A stretch of DNA of 64,000 bases from Thiocystis violacea (GCF_016583575.1 NZ_NRRG01000010.1:1-64000), one strand, 5' to 3'. Positions 1-9,940 are shown, numbered from the stretch's first letter. Notes: a model not told the origin generated them from the sequence alone. A program made the numbers and translations.

Positions 1-362
1 GCACAGGAAGAGGTCCGTAACCATGGCCACCCGAAGAAACAGCGCTGAGGACACCGATTCCGCAAACCGCATCAGCGGTTGTAACTGTTTGTTTTTAAAA
101 ATCGAGAGACTTATCTTAGTGCCATTCGGGTACTACCGGTTTTTGCAACGCTGAAAGCCGCTTTTTTGACGGACTAGGACTTCGTTGCACAAAGGCTCGT
201 TCATGCAACTGGATTAGCGTCGCGTTGGTGTATGAACGGGCCGAGAATGGCTAATTCGAGCGAATTTTCAGCGGAGAACTTCGACGCATTCGATGGATGA
301 ACATTCAGGAACCGATGCCCATCGACGAGGGATGTTTTTCTCGGAAGACGCCGGTGGGCGGC
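1..362. other. Intergenic region at left edge, downstream of the glucan synthase
   Basis: No gene could be supported here. One forward frame is open from the window edge to a TGA at 46-48 and could be the last 15 codons of a gene lying to the left; the hairpin at 65-80 would then be its terminator. Beyond that, the stretch is noticeably more AT-rich than its surroundings and carries no recognised motif. Confidence 0.4.
65..96 (+). terminator. Possible Rho-independent terminator
   Basis: AACCGC-ATCA-GCGGTT (65-80) forms a perfect 6-bp stem with a four-base loop. A T-rich stretch follows but begins several bases after the stem, so it is a weak intrinsic terminator at best. It would end a rightward transcript entering from outside the window. 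Confidence 0.35.
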
Positions 363-3300
363 TCACTCCAGTCGCTCACCCTGGATGACCACCTCGACCC
401 GGTGTTCCTGATGATCGTCCACCAGCGGAATGCTCGGTTTGTCCCGCGCGACACCATCCAGCGTGATCCGTGTCTCCCCTTCCTCGCCGGCGATCTGGGT
501 CACGGCGATCTGGTAGAGCGTCTCCCGATAGCGGTAGCGCAGCTTGAAGCCGTCCCAATCGGCGGGGAGACAGGGCGCCAGATGCAGGGTGTCGACCTCC
601 AGACGCAGACCGAGCAGGGATTCCAGGATCAGCCGATACATCCAGCTCGCCGAGCCGGTGTACCAGCTCCAGCCGCCGCGTCCGACATGCGGCGCGACCC
701 CGTAGACATCGGCCGCGATCACATAGGGTTCGACCTTGTAGGTCGCGATGTCCTCGGGCGAGCGACCATGGTTGATCGGGTTGATCATGGAGAAGAGTTC
801 CCAGGCGCGCGCCGAATCGCCCAGGCGCGCGAACGCCATCGTCGCCCAGATCGCGGCATGGGTGTACTGCCCGCCGTTCTCGCGCACGCCGGGCACGTAC
901 CCCTTGATATAGCCGGGATTCAGCTCCGAGGTGTCGAAGGGCGGATCCAGCAGTTGGATCAATCCGGCCTCGCGACGCACCAGACGCGCATCCAGGGCGT
1001 CCATCCCCTGACGTGAGCGCTGCGGATCGCCGGCCCCGGAGAGCACCGACCAGCTTTGCGCGATGGAGTCGATCTGGCATTCGACCTGACTCGCCGAGCC
1101 CAGCGGCGTGCCGTCATCGAAATAGGCGCGCCGATACCAGCCGCCATCCCAGCCATGCGCCTCGATGTTCTGGCGCAGTTGCTCGGCCTCCCGCTGGCAG
1201 CGCTCGACGAAGGGCTGATCACCCTGCGCGCGCGCGACCTCGCTGAAGCACGTCAGTACCTCGTAAAGGAACCAGCCCAGCCAGAGGCTCTCGCCCCGGC
1301 CCTGGATCCCGACCAGGTTCATGCCGTCGTTCCAGTCGCCGGAACCCATCAGCGGCAGGCCATGCTCGCCGAAGCGTAGACCGTGCAGGATGGCGCGCAC
1401 GCCGTGCTGGTAGAGAGTCGCCGACTCGTCGGACTGACCGGGCAGGTCGTAATAGGAGTCGTCCTCTCCACCGACCAGGCGTCCCTCCAGGAAGTGGGTC
1501 GTCTCCTCCAGCACGCCGACATCCCCGGTGGCCTGGAGATAGCGGCAGATCGCCAGCGGGAGCCAGAGGTAATCGTCCGAGCACCGGGTGCGCACCCCCC
1601 GGCCCGAAGGCGGATGCCACCAGTGCTGCACATCGCCTTCACGGAACTGACGCCCCGCGCACAGCCGCAGATGTTCGCGCAGTAATCCGGGCTCGGCATG
1701 GACGAGCGCCATGGCGTCCTGCAACTGGTCGCGGAAGCCGAAGGCGCCGCCCGACTGGTAGTAACCGCTGCGTGCCCAGAGACGGCAGGCCAGGGTTTGA
1801 TAGAGCAGCCAACCGTTGGCCAGGACGTTGAGCGAGGGATCGGGCGTGTCCACCTGGACGGCGCCCAGGGTCCGCGTCCAATAGCCACGCACCGCCTCCA
1901 GCGCGGTCCGAGCGGCGAGCGCGCCGCGGTAGCGATGGACCAGGGTGCTGGCGTCATCCGCGCCACGCCGGCCCGCCACGCCCAGCCGGAAGACGATTTC
2001 ATACCCTTCTCCGGCGGACAGATCGAAGGCCACCTGGATCGCGCCGCAGGCATCCAGCCCGGCTCCGACCTTGCCGGACAACCGCGTCCGGGTCAGCGCG
2101 GCCGGCGCGCTCGGGCTGCCGTTGCGCCCGATGAATTCAGCCCGGTCGCCGCTGACGGTGCGCGCCGGATCGTCCACGTCGAAGAAGGCCAGGCGGTCGG
2201 CGAATTCGGTGTTGTAGGGATTGCGCGCGAAGAGCGCGCCGCTGGTCGGATCGATCTCGGTCAGGACGTGCAGGGTCGACTTGGGCCGCAGATCGCCGAG
2301 CACCCATTCCACATAGCCGGTCGCGGACAGCCGACGCGCCTGATTCGACCGGTTGGTGACCTTCAGCACCGAGAACTTGATGGGCGCGTCCAGGGCGACA
2401 TAGACCCACAACTCGGACTGGATGCCGTCCTCGGTGTGCTCGAAGAGGCTGTAGCCGAACCCATGCCGGCTGACGTAGGGCGTCTCGCCCGTGGCGGGCA
2501 GCGGCGTGGGCGACCAGACATGGCCGCTGTCCTCGTCGCGCAGATACATGGCTTCGCCGCTGGCGTCGGTCACCGGGTCGTTGTGCCAGGGGGTGAGCCG
2601 GAACTCATGGGCGTTATCGCTCCAGGTGTAGGCCATGCCGCTCGCCGAGAGGACCGTTCCGAAGTGCGGATTGGCCAGGACATTCACCCAGGGCGCGGGC
2701 GTCGTCTGGCCGGGCGCGGTGGTGATGACGTACTCGCGTCCATCGGGGCTGAAGCCGCCCAGCCCGTTGTCGAACAGTCGATCGGGAAGCGCCTCGCTGT
2801 CGACTGTCGACTGTCGACTGTCGACTTTTTCGATGCCCCGACTCCATTCGGCAAAGCGGGAGCGGGTCGGGCGCAGACGTGGCATGCGCTTTTCCAGCGG
2901 ACCGTGCCGCTTGATCTGTTCGGCCAGGGTGCCCCGCGTGTCGCTGAGAATGACCCGCGCCACCGTCTGGAACAGGATGCGATCCTCGTTGGAGATCTGA
3001 TCGGCGGGTCGGATGAAGATGCCGCCGGGGCGATCCATGACATGCGCCTCGGCGCCCGCCGCGATCAGCCCCAGGATCTGGTCATGGAGGAGTTGCCGAT
3101 ACCCGGCGCGATCCTCGTTCCAGATCACCAGATCCACGGTCAGTCCCTTGAGACGCCAATAGGCATGGGCCTGGACCAGTTGATGGACCAGCTCGATGTT
3201 CGCCGGGTCGCCGATTCGCACCAGCACCAGCGGCACATCACCCGAGACCGCGTGGCTCCAGAGTCCGGATTGACCGCGCCGATTCTGGCTGAGAATGCTC

Positions 3301-6300
3301 GGCTCGGCGCGCAGCGAGGCATTGGCATAGAGGATCGAACTGGCCAGGCGTCCGTAGAGCTGCACGTCGGACTGGCTGGCGTTGATTTGGCGCAGCACCA
3401 CCTGGCTGTGGGTCCAGGCCAGATCGAAGACCCGATCGGCGAGGCGCTGATCCTGATATTTCTCGACCAGACCCACGGCGATCTCGCGGCTGTCGCCGAT
3501 GCCGGTGACCCGATCGATGGTGGCGAATTGATCGGGATCGAGCGTGATCCTGTAGCGGATGGCGACGATCGGATCCAGCACCGAACCCGCGCGGCCCGAG
3601 AGCGCCTCATCCCCATCCATGGCGAGGGGGTTGGTGACCGTGCGGTCGCGCCCGATGAAGCGCATCCGATCCGTTTCATAGGAGGGCGCGCCGCACTCGG
3701 CCCCGCGCACCACCATCAAATGGAACAGCCAGGGCGAGGACTCGTCGCGCGAGCGTGGCCGGCGGGTGCAGAGGATCGCCGGTCGCGGATCGAGGATCTC
3801 GGTCTGGACGAAGAGGTTGCTGAAGGCCGGATGCAGCGCGTCCGCGGCGGGCGGGGCGAGCACGACCTCGGCGTAACTGGTGATCTCGATGACCCGACGG
3901 GTGCGGCCTCGGTTGGTGAGGCGCACCCGGCGCAGCTCGATGTCGTCCTCGGGCGAGACCGCGATCTCGGTATAGGACTCGATCCCCCCATCGCGGCGGC
4001 GGAACTCGGCACGGCCCTCCGAGAAGATCGCCTCGTAGCTGTCCGGCGTCTTGAGGGTCGGCTGATAGGCGGTCGACCAGAAGTCGCCGCTCGCCGGGTC
4101 GCGCAGATAACAGAAGCTGCCCCAGGGATCTCGGGTGGTGTCCTCGCGCCAGCGGGTGACGGCCAGATCCTTCCAGCGACTGGAGCCGCCGCCGGCGTTG
4201 GTGACCATCACATGGTAGCGGCCATTCGACAGTAGCTTGACTTCCGGGATGGCGGTGTGAGGGCTGGTGAAGACGCGAATCTGCGACTCCTGATCACTGT
4301 CCGTCGTGCGGATGTCGGTCGGCTCGCCGGTGGCGTGCGAATAGAACGATGGGGTCTTGGGGATGCGCTCCTGGAGCAGCAGGGCGGTCGCCTGGAACAA
4401 AGGGGCCGAGGCAAAGCGTTTCTGCATCGGACGATCCAGCAACAGATAGGCCAGCGACAGGAAGCTCATGCCCTGGTGATGGGCCATGAAGGAGCGCACC
4501 ACGGCGCTCGACTGCCCGCGCGGCAGGCGCGACGTGGTGTAGTCGATCGCCTCGTAGAAGCCGTAACGGCCTTCGAATCCGCTCGCGGCGAGGCGCTGGA
4601 GATTCTGGCAGGCGGCCTCGGGCGCGACCATGAGGGCGAGCGCGGAGGCATAGGGGGCGATGACCAGATCCTCGGCCAGCCAGCGTTTGAGTCCCAGACC
4701 GGGCACGCCAAAGGCGTGGTACTGGTAATTGAGATGGATGTCGACCGTGTTGTAGCCGGACTCCGACACGCCCCAGGGGACGCCGCGCTGCTTGCCATAC
4801 TGGATCTGCCGGGCGACCGCCGTGCGATAGGTCTGATCGAGCAGGGTGTGATCGTAGGTCGGCATCACCAGCAGCGGCATCAGGTATTCGAACATGGAGC
4901 CGCTCCACGACAGGAGCGTCGGCTCGCCGGCGGCGACCGTCAGCAGGCGTCCCAGGGCGAACCAGCTTTCCTGCGGCAGTTGACCCTGCGCGATCGCCAC
5001 GAAACTGCCCAGACGGGCCTCGGAGGCGAGCAGATCGTAGTAGCTCGCATCCTGTCGGTGATCGGTGACGTTGTAGCCGATCGCCAGCAGATGACGCGAC
5101 TCGTCGTACAGGAAGTCGTAGTCCATCCGGGCCAGTTCGCCGGCTTGCAGGGCCAGGCGTTCGAGCGCGGCGATCCGCTCGCGGGCGCGCTGGCTGGCCT
5201 CCCGGATCCTGTTGTCCTTGACGTCCGTGTTGTCTTCCAACGCCAGCTCAACCCTCGCCAACTCCCGCAGTGTGGGAACCTCATCAAACTGATTCGGAGC
5301 CGGGTTCGCGAGCCAGGGCGTGAGAAACCGCAGATCATCCAGGATGGCGCGGCATTGTTGGGCCAGCGATATGGCCCAGGCGTGCGCGGCGTCCTCGGTC
5401 AGATCCAGCGCCGCCGACTCGGCCGCCGTCGCCAGCGACTCAAGACAGTCGCGGGCCGCCGCGAGCCCGGTTGGCGGCGACTGGATCGCCGACGTCAGCG
5501 TCCGCTGGAATGGCGTGAGCACGGCCGGCGGCGCGTGCTTGCGATGCGGCGCGGAACCGCCATCCAGCCCGTCGCGCAGAATCCCGAAGCTGTCCTCGAT
5601 CCCATCCAGCCAGCGCGGGTTAAGGATGGGCGCGTCGATCAGTGCCAGCAGACCCGGCTGCAAGGTCAGCAGATGACCCGCGAGGTTGCCGCTATCCACC
5701 GATGAGATATAGATCGGGGCCAGCGGCTTGAGCGTCTGGGTGTCGTACCAGTTGAAGAAATGACCGCGATAGCGGTCCAGGCCGGCCATGGTGTCCAGCG
5801 CGCCGGCGGTGCGCGCGATCAACCCGCCGGTCGTCAGATAGCCAAAGTCATGGGCGGCCAGATTGGCGAGCAGCGACAGCCCCATGTTGGTCGGCGAGGT
5901 GCGATGCGCGACCACCGCCACCGGATGCTCCTGATAATTATCCGGCGGCAGCCAATGGTCGTCGGGGCCGACGAATTGCTCGAAGAAGGCCCAGGTCTTG
6001 CGGGACATGGCGCGCAGGAAGTGGAACTGCTCGGCCGTCAGACGGGCCTCGCGGCGCGTCAGCGGGCGGCTCATCCACCAGGCGAGGCTGGGCGCGGCCA
6101 GCCAGAGCAGCAGGATCGGACCCGCCACGAGGAGCACGGCCGGTTCGGAGAGGGCCAGCACCAGCGCCGTGACCAGGGCCAGCGCGGGGGCGATCCACAT
6201 CATCCGATGGAAGTCGACGAGGCCCCGACCCGCGCGGTCCAGATCGCCCGAGGAGGTCCATTCGAGCAGGCGTCGGTGGCTGACGCGCGTTCGCCAGAGG

Positions 6301-9095
6301 GTGCGGACCATGGCGTCCAGGCTGAAGAATCCCTCATAGGGGAGACAGACGATCGTGAATACCGCCTGTTCCAGTTGCCGGCCCGCCGCGCGCAGCGCCG
6401 CGGTGAGGTGATGACGCCAGCGCACATCGCCCGGCTTTTGCAGGAAGCTCAGGAGCGCGGTCAGCAGGGACGGAATCATTGAGATCCCGAGCACCGCCAG
6501 GGTCCAGAGCCCAGGCGACTCCGTGACCGTCCAGCCCAGCACGAACAGCAGCGTCAGGGCCGCCGGCGCCAGACTGCGCCGCAGGTTGTCGGCCAGCTTC
6601 CAGCGCGACAGCGCCGAGAGCGGGTTCCTGCGCCGCTGTCCGTCGAGACCGGGGACGCGCGGCAGCAACCAGCAGGCCACCTGCCAGTCGCCGCGAATCC
6701 AGCGGTAGCGCCGGCTCACATCCGCGCTGTAGCAGGCGGGATACTCCTCGTACAACTGCACGTCGGAAAGCAGCCCGGAGCGCGCATGGCAGCCTTCCAG
6801 CAGGTCGTGGCTGAGGATGCGGTTCTCGGGAAAACGCCCGCCGAGCGCCTGCTCGAAGGCATCGACCTCGTAGATCCCCTTGCCGATGTAGGAGCCTTCC
6901 TGGAACCAATCCTGGTAGACGTCGGAGACGGCGTGGGTATAGGGGTCGATGCCGGCATCGTTGCCGTGCAGGCGCGCGTAACGGGAGCGGTTCGCGCCGG
7001 GCAGACTCACGGCCACGCGCGGCTGGAGGATGCCGTAGCCGGCGGTGACGAGCTGTCGGCGCGCCTCGTAGGAGGCCCGATTGAGCGGGTGCGCCAGCGC
7101 GCCGACCAGCTCGCGGGCGGCGTCGCGCGGGAGTTGGGTGTCGGTGTCCAGGGTGATGACGTAACGCACGCCGAGCAGGATGTCCGTCGCGCCGACGACC
7201 CGCGCGAAGCGATCGCCGGCGTCGCCGCGCAGCAGGGCGTTCAGATCCGCCAGCTTGCCGCGCTTGCGCTCGTAACCCATCCAGATCCGCTCTTGCGGAT
7301 TCCAGAGACGCGGGCGGTGGAACAGGAAAAAGGTGTCGCCGCCGTCGCGCGGGTACTTGGCGTTGAGCGCCGTGATCCCTTGCGCCGCCAGACGCACCAG
7401 TGACGCATCTTCCGGCAGGGTTTCCGATGGCGCATCGCGAAAGTCGGTCAGGAGGCCGAAGTGCAGGCTATCGTCGCGATTGGCCAGGAAACGGACCTCC
7501 AGCGCCTCGATCAGCGACTCGATGCCCGCCTCGCTGGTGAGCATGGTCGGCGTGACCACCAGGGTGCGTGACTCGCTCGGAATTCCGGCTGAAAAATCCA
7601 GACGCGGCAGCGGTTCGGGGGTCGCCAGCAGCGTGGCCAGCCAGTTCACCAGCGCCACCGCCAGTTGACTGACACCCAGCACGACGGGCAGCCCCAAGAG
7701 CGCCAGCAGCCAATCCGGCACGCCATCGGAGCGCGCCTGCGTGAGCAGTCCCCCGGCGAAGAGCAGCGTCAAGAGGATGATCGCGCCGAGATACAGAACC
7801 AAGGGGATCCGGCGGCCCCGTCGTTGCAGTGACGCCAACAGAGGCAAACGCGCCCGCGCCCGGCGTTCGAGCTGGGATAATCCCCGATCGATGAGGTAAT
7901 AACCCACATGCGCCGTGCGCGCGTCCTCACCGGACGGGGCCGCGTCCGCGCCCTCGCGCGCCAGTTCGATCGCGTGGCGCGCCACCTCCACCTCGGACAG
8001 TTGGCTGTTCCTCGCGACCTTCTCCACCACATGGCGGTAACCGTCGCGGGTGGCGAACTCCATCCGGCCATGGATCCCGGCCGGATCCTCGCGCAAGGTC
8101 CGCTCGACCAGACTCATGGTCTCGACGAACTCGCGCCAGTCCATCGCGCCCAGGAAACGAAGACTGCCGATGCTGTTGCCGATCGACACCTGATCGGCGG
8201 CCTGCTGCTGGTTCTCCACGCGCACCAATTGCTCGATTGTCAGGCCCGACTCGGCGAGTTGCTGCTCGATCCAGGTCAGCGGCAGGGCCAGCGCGGAACT
8301 CTGGCCCTGCAGCCGGCGCGCCAGCTCCGCCACGAAGGCGCCCGACAGGGGCGGGTTCGAGCGCGCCATGTCGGCGATCACCAGGATCAGATTCTTCGGA
8401 TCGCTCTCGGCCATCGCGGTCAGTTGATCGGCCCAGCCATCGGCCAGATTCTGATCGGTTCGGCTCACCGCGATGCGGGCCGCGACCCGGCGCAGATTCT
8501 CGATCAGCGTCAGCCGCAGCATGATGGGGATGGCCCACAACTCACCCAGCTTGAGCGTACTGAGGGTCTGGTAAGCGACGACGAACCGGCTGAGATTCTC
8601 CGGATCCACCCGGCCATCGCCGTGCGCGATCATCTCCAGCGCCAGGTCATAGACCCGCGGCAGACCGGACGATGGACCCCGGCTCAGACGCGGCAGTTGC
8701 CGACTGTAACCCTTGGGGAGATGCCGTTTGGCGGTGCGGATCTGTTCTTCGATCAGATAGAAGTTATCGAGCAGCCATTCGCCGGCCGGGGCGATCCGGC
8801 GGTTCTCCGTGACGGCGGCCATGAGCAGGCGGCAGACGCCGATCAGGATGGTTTCATTCTCGTTGAGTCGCGCCAACAGGCGGTCCGGAGGATGTCCGGG
8901 CATCAAGGCGTGCGTGTCGGCGAGCCGCTTGCCGTGCTCTTCCATCTGCACCGCGCTGAAAAGTTCCGAGCGCAGCGGAGACTCGTCGCCGACGGAGGTT
9001 TTGATCAAACCCTTGCCGGGAAGCCGTCTCCTTAACTTGAGCAGGATTTCACGAATCGCCAAATGACTCTCCTTCAACTGTCCAATCTCCGGCAT
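363..9095 (-). CDS. ndvB: Cyclic beta-1,2-glucan synthase (GT84/GH94 type)
   Basis: A 2910-residue membrane enzyme that makes cyclic beta-1,2-glucans from UDP-glucose, normally as periplasmic osmoregulated glucans. An N-terminal region leads to two hydrophobic stretches near 430-490. A glycosyltransferase domain follows, with DTDT near 652 and RRYRWIRGDW near 802, resembling the QxxRW motif of processive family-2-like transferases. More membrane helices lie near 845-885 and 965-1008. A glycoamylase-like domain sits around 1400-1520, and a C-terminal GH94 phosphorylase-like domain carries the DWNDG acid motif near 2583. The length matches rhizobial and Brucella enzymes (about 2830-2870). It stands alone on the minus strand, 61 bp after the start of transcription space shared with the BON gene. 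A linker contains a 7-bp tandem repeat (2798-2825). The family assignment is secure; the symbol follows rhizobial use. Confidence 0.93.
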   Translation of the reverse strand: MPEIGQLKESHLAIREILLKLRRRLPGKGLIKTSVGDESPLRSELFSAVQMEEHGKRLADTHALMPGHPPDRLLARLNENETILIGVCRLLMAAVTENRRIAPAGEWLLDNFYLIEEQIRTAKRHLPKGYSRQLPRLSRGPSSGLPRVYDLALEMIAHGDGRVDPENLSRFVVAYQTLSTLKLGELWAIPIMLRLTLIENLRRVAARIAVSRTDQNLADGWADQLTAMAESDPKNLILVIADMARSNPPLSGAFVAELARRLQGQSSALALPLTWIEQQLAESGLTIEQLVRVENQQQAADQVSIGNSIGSLRFLGAMDWREFVETMSLVERTLREDPAGIHGRMEFATRDGYRHVVEKVARNSQLSEVEVARHAIELAREGADAAPSGEDARTAHVGYYLIDRGLSQLERRARARLPLLASLQRRGRRIPLVLYLGAIILLTLLFAGGLLTQARSDGVPDWLLALLGLPVVLGVSQLAVALVNWLATLLATPEPLPRLDFSAGIPSESRTLVVTPTMLTSEAGIESLIEALEVRFLANRDDSLHFGLLTDFRDAPSETLPEDASLVRLAAQGITALNAKYPRDGGDTFFLFHRPRLWNPQERIWMGYERKRGKLADLNALLRGDAGDRFARVVGATDILLGVRYVITLDTDTQLPRDAARELVGALAHPLNRASYEARRQLVTAGYGILQPRVAVSLPGANRSRYARLHGNDAGIDPYTHAVSDVYQDWFQEGSYIGKGIYEVDAFEQALGGRFPENRILSHDLLEGCHARSGLLSDVQLYEEYPACYSADVSRRYRWIRGDWQVACWLLPRVPGLDGQRRRNPLSALSRWKLADNLRRSLAPAALTLLFVLGWTVTESPGLWTLAVLGISMIPSLLTALLSFLQKPGDVRWRHHLTAALRAAGRQLEQAVFTIVCLPYEGFFSLDAMVRTLWRTRVSHRRLLEWTSSGDLDRAGRGLVDFHRMMWIAPALALVTALVLALSEPAVLLVAGPILLLWLAAPSLAWWMSRPLTRREARLTAEQFHFLRAMSRKTWAFFEQFVGPDDHWLPPDNYQEHPVAVVAHRTSPTNMGLSLLANLAAHDFGYLTTGGLIARTAGALDTMAGLDRYRGHFFNWYDTQTLKPLAPIYISSVDSGNLAGHLLTLQPGLLALIDAPILNPRWLDGIEDSFGILRDGLDGGSAPHRKHAPPAVLTPFQRTLTSAIQSPPTGLAAARDCLESLATAAESAALDLTEDAAHAWAISLAQQCRAILDDLRFLTPWLANPAPNQFDEVPTLRELARVELALEDNTDVKDNRIREASQRARERIAALERLALQAGELARMDYDFLYDESRHLLAIGYNVTDHRQDASYYDLLASEARLGSFVAIAQGQLPQESWFALGRLLTVAAGEPTLLSWSGSMFEYLMPLLVMPTYDHTLLDQTYRTAVARQIQYGKQRGVPWGVSESGYNTVDIHLNYQYHAFGVPGLGLKRWLAEDLVIAPYASALALMVAPEAACQNLQRLAASGFEGRYGFYEAIDYTTSRLPRGQSSAVVRSFMAHHQGMSFLSLAYLLLDRPMQKRFASAPLFQATALLLQERIPKTPSFYSHATGEPTDIRTTDSDQESQIRVFTSPHTAIPEVKLLSNGRYHVMVTNAGGGSSRWKDLAVTRWREDTTRDPWGSFCYLRDPASGDFWSTAYQPTLKTPDSYEAIFSEGRAEFRRRDGGIESYTEIAVSPEDDIELRRVRLTNRGRTRRVIEITSYAEVVLAPPAADALHPAFSNLFVQTEILDPRPAILCTRRPRSRDESSPWLFHLMVVRGAECGAPSYETDRMRFIGRDRTVTNPLAMDGDEALSGRAGSVLDPIVAIRYRITLDPDQFATIDRVTGIGDSREIAVGLVEKYQDQRLADRVFDLAWTHSQVVLRQINASQSDVQLYGRLASSILYANASLRAEPSILSQNRRGQSGLWSHAVSGDVPLVLVRIGDPANIELVHQLVQAHAYWRLKGLTVDLVIWNEDRAGYRQLLHDQILGLIAAGAEAHVMDRPGGIFIRPADQISNEDRILFQTVARVILSDTRGTLAEQIKRHGPLEKRMPRLRPTRSRFAEWSRGIEKVDSRQSTVDSEALPDRLFDNGLGGFSPDGREYVITTAPGQTTPAPWVNVLANPHFGTVLSASGMAYTWSDNAHEFRLTPWHNDPVTDASGEAMYLRDEDSGHVWSPTPLPATGETPYVSRHGFGYSLFEHTEDGIQSELWVYVALDAPIKFSVLKVTNRSNQARRLSATGYVEWVLGDLRPKSTLHVLTEIDPTSGALFARNPYNTEFADRLAFFDVDDPARTVSGDRAEFIGRNGSPSAPAALTRTRLSGKVGAGLDACGAIQVAFDLSAGEGYEIVFRLGVAGRRGADDASTLVHRYRGALAARTALEAVRGYWTRTLGAVQVDTPDPSLNVLANGWLLYQTLACRLWARSGYYQSGGAFGFRDQLQDAMALVHAEPGLLREHLRLCAGRQFREGDVQHWWHPPSGRGVRTRCSDDYLWLPLAICRYLQATGDVGVLEETTHFLEGRLVGGEDDSYYDLPGQSDESATLYQHGVRAILHGLRFGEHGLPLMGSGDWNDGMNLVGIQGRGESLWLGWFLYEVLTCFSEVARAQGDQPFVERCQREAEQLRQNIEAHGWDGGWYRRAYFDDGTPLGSASQVECQIDSIAQSWSVLSGAGDPQRSRQGMDALDARLVRREAGLIQLLDPPFDTSELNPGYIKGYVPGVRENGGQYTHAAIWATMAFARLGDSARAWELFSMINPINHGRSPEDIATYKVEPYVIAADVYGVAPHVGRGGWSWYTGSASWMYRLILESLLGLRLEVDTLHLAPCLPADWDGFKLRYRYRETLYQIAVTQIAGEEGETRITLDGVARDKPSIPLVDDHQEHRVEVVIQGERLE
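2798..2825. repeat. Four tandem copies of heptamer TGTCGAC inside ndvB
   Basis: Four perfect head-to-tail copies of TGTCGAC occupy 28 bp in the coding sequence. The encoded stretch (VDSRQSTVDS) lies in a linker between the glycoamylase-like and GH94 parts. The unit is not a multiple of three, so gain or loss of a copy would frameshift the synthase. Confidence 0.9.
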
Positions 9096-9156
9096 CGAGA
9101 CGCCAACCTCCCCGGACCCCCTGTCCGGAGATCATCCGCGAGAAACGGCCGTCCCC

Positions 9157-9468
9157 TTATTTATGCCGCATGTCATTCTTGACGGACACCACGCCTGGGA
9201 CCGCGCCCGCGACCCGAACCGCTTGGTTGATATCCGCCTTGGAGTTGACGAAACCGCTCAACTGGACCACGCCCTTGAAGGTTTCGACGTTGATCTCGGC
9301 CGATTTCAGGGTCGGGGCGTCGAAGATGGCCGCCTTGACCTTGGTGGTGATGACGGCATCGTCCACGTACTCACCCGTGGCTTGTTGCGTGGCCGTCGCG
9401 GCGCAGCCCAGGAGCGACGCAAGCAGGATGACGGAGAAGACCGCCGCGAGTCGATTGAAGATTCTCAT
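9157..9468 (-). CDS. BON-domain lipoprotein
   Basis: A 103-residue exported lipoprotein. Residues 1-21 are a signal peptide ending in the lipobox LLGC, with Cys22 as the lipidation site. From about residue 35 to the end runs a single BON domain, with the typical VKAAIFD, INVETFKGVVQLSGFV and V.GVVSVKNDM segments, as in OsmY/DolP-type proteins that bind phospholipid membranes. The start is supported by GGAG seven bases upstream. It heads a cluster of small envelope-type proteins on the minus strand. An OsmY-like role in envelope stress is inferred from the family. It differs from OsmY and DolP in having one BON domain rather than two. Confidence 0.88.
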   Translation of the reverse strand: MRIFNRLAAVFSVILLASLLGCAATATQQATGEYVDDAVITTKVKAAIFDAPTLKSAEINVETFKGVVQLSGFVNSKADINQAVRVAGAVPGVVSVKNDMRHK

Positions 9469-9564
9469 GATGGAACTCCGGCTGTATTCGTTTGGGAAGG
9501 GTCTTCCTGATGAGCTGTCGCCGAATCGCCTGTCATCCGCTGGTGTTGACAGGGGCCGGAACCT

Positions 9565-9601
9565 CGCCTTACAGGCACTCTTTGCGAGTGCCTGTAAGGC
9601 G
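9565..9601. terminator. Perfect 16-bp inverted repeat, terminator-like
   Basis: Two exactly complementary 16-base arms (9565-9580 and 9586-9601) surround the five-base loop TTTGC. It lies directly after the coiled-coil gene stop (9615) and before the BON gene promoter region, so it may end leftward transcription. No T-tract follows on either strand, so it could instead be an mRNA-stabilising hairpin or a protein-binding site. Confidence 0.5.
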
Positions 9602-9614
9602 ACGGGTCGAAAGA

Positions 9615-9902
9615 TTACTTGAAATGCGATTTGAACGTATTGAAGGAATCCTTGAACGCCTCCCAGACGTGCTCGGTTTCCACCTTAAGCTGCTCCCAGT
9701 TGCTTTCGGTAGCGGCCTGCATCTCATCCAGCTTTTTCTCGCCTTCCGCACGCTTTTCACGTAGCGCGACGAGCTGCTCCTCGTATTTCACCTTGGCGTC
9801 CTCCTTGACTTCATGCGCCTTCTCCTGAAGCTTGTCGATTTCCGCGCTCCAGGCATCAAGCCGCGTCTTCATTTCCGCGATATATTCGTCTTTCGTCAAC
9901 AT
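9615..9902 (-). CDS. Small coiled-coil protein, stress-associated family
   Basis: A 95-residue, highly charged protein with no signal peptide and no membrane segment. Residues 5-75 are almost entirely helical with heptad spacing (LDAWSAEIDKLQEKAHEVKED), so a coiled coil is likely. The C-terminus (WEAFKDSFNTFKSHFK) is amphipathic. It resembles short coiled-coil proteins annotated as sll1863-type stress proteins, but I cannot confirm that by search. The start is well supported by AGGAG about nine bases upstream. A loose version of the cluster's palindromic element lies just upstream (9928-9940). Confidence 0.75.
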   Translation of the reverse strand: MLTKDEYIAEMKTRLDAWSAEIDKLQEKAHEVKEDAKVKYEEQLVALREKRAEGEKKLDEMQAATESNWEQLKVETEHVWEAFKDSFNTFKSHFK

Positions 9903-9927
9903 GGGATCTTGCTCCTGTTCTGGATCG

Positions 9928-9940
9928 TTCGCCCGGCGAA
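9928..9940 (-). promoter_or_regulatory. Degenerate copy of the cluster palindrome (TTCGC-CCG-GCGAA)
   Basis: TTCGC and GCGAA are separated by three bases instead of the arrangement seen in the other copies. It sits about 25 bp upstream of the coiled-coil gene. It is listed because the same half-sites recur before the neighbouring genes. By itself it would not be convincing. Confidence 0.35.

Noticed and set aside
1698-4235. Long open frame antisense to the glucan synthase (845 codons)
   Set aside because: It lies fully within ndvB on the other strand; its translation is Gly/Asp/His-rich with no domain pattern, as expected of a high-GC antisense shadow.
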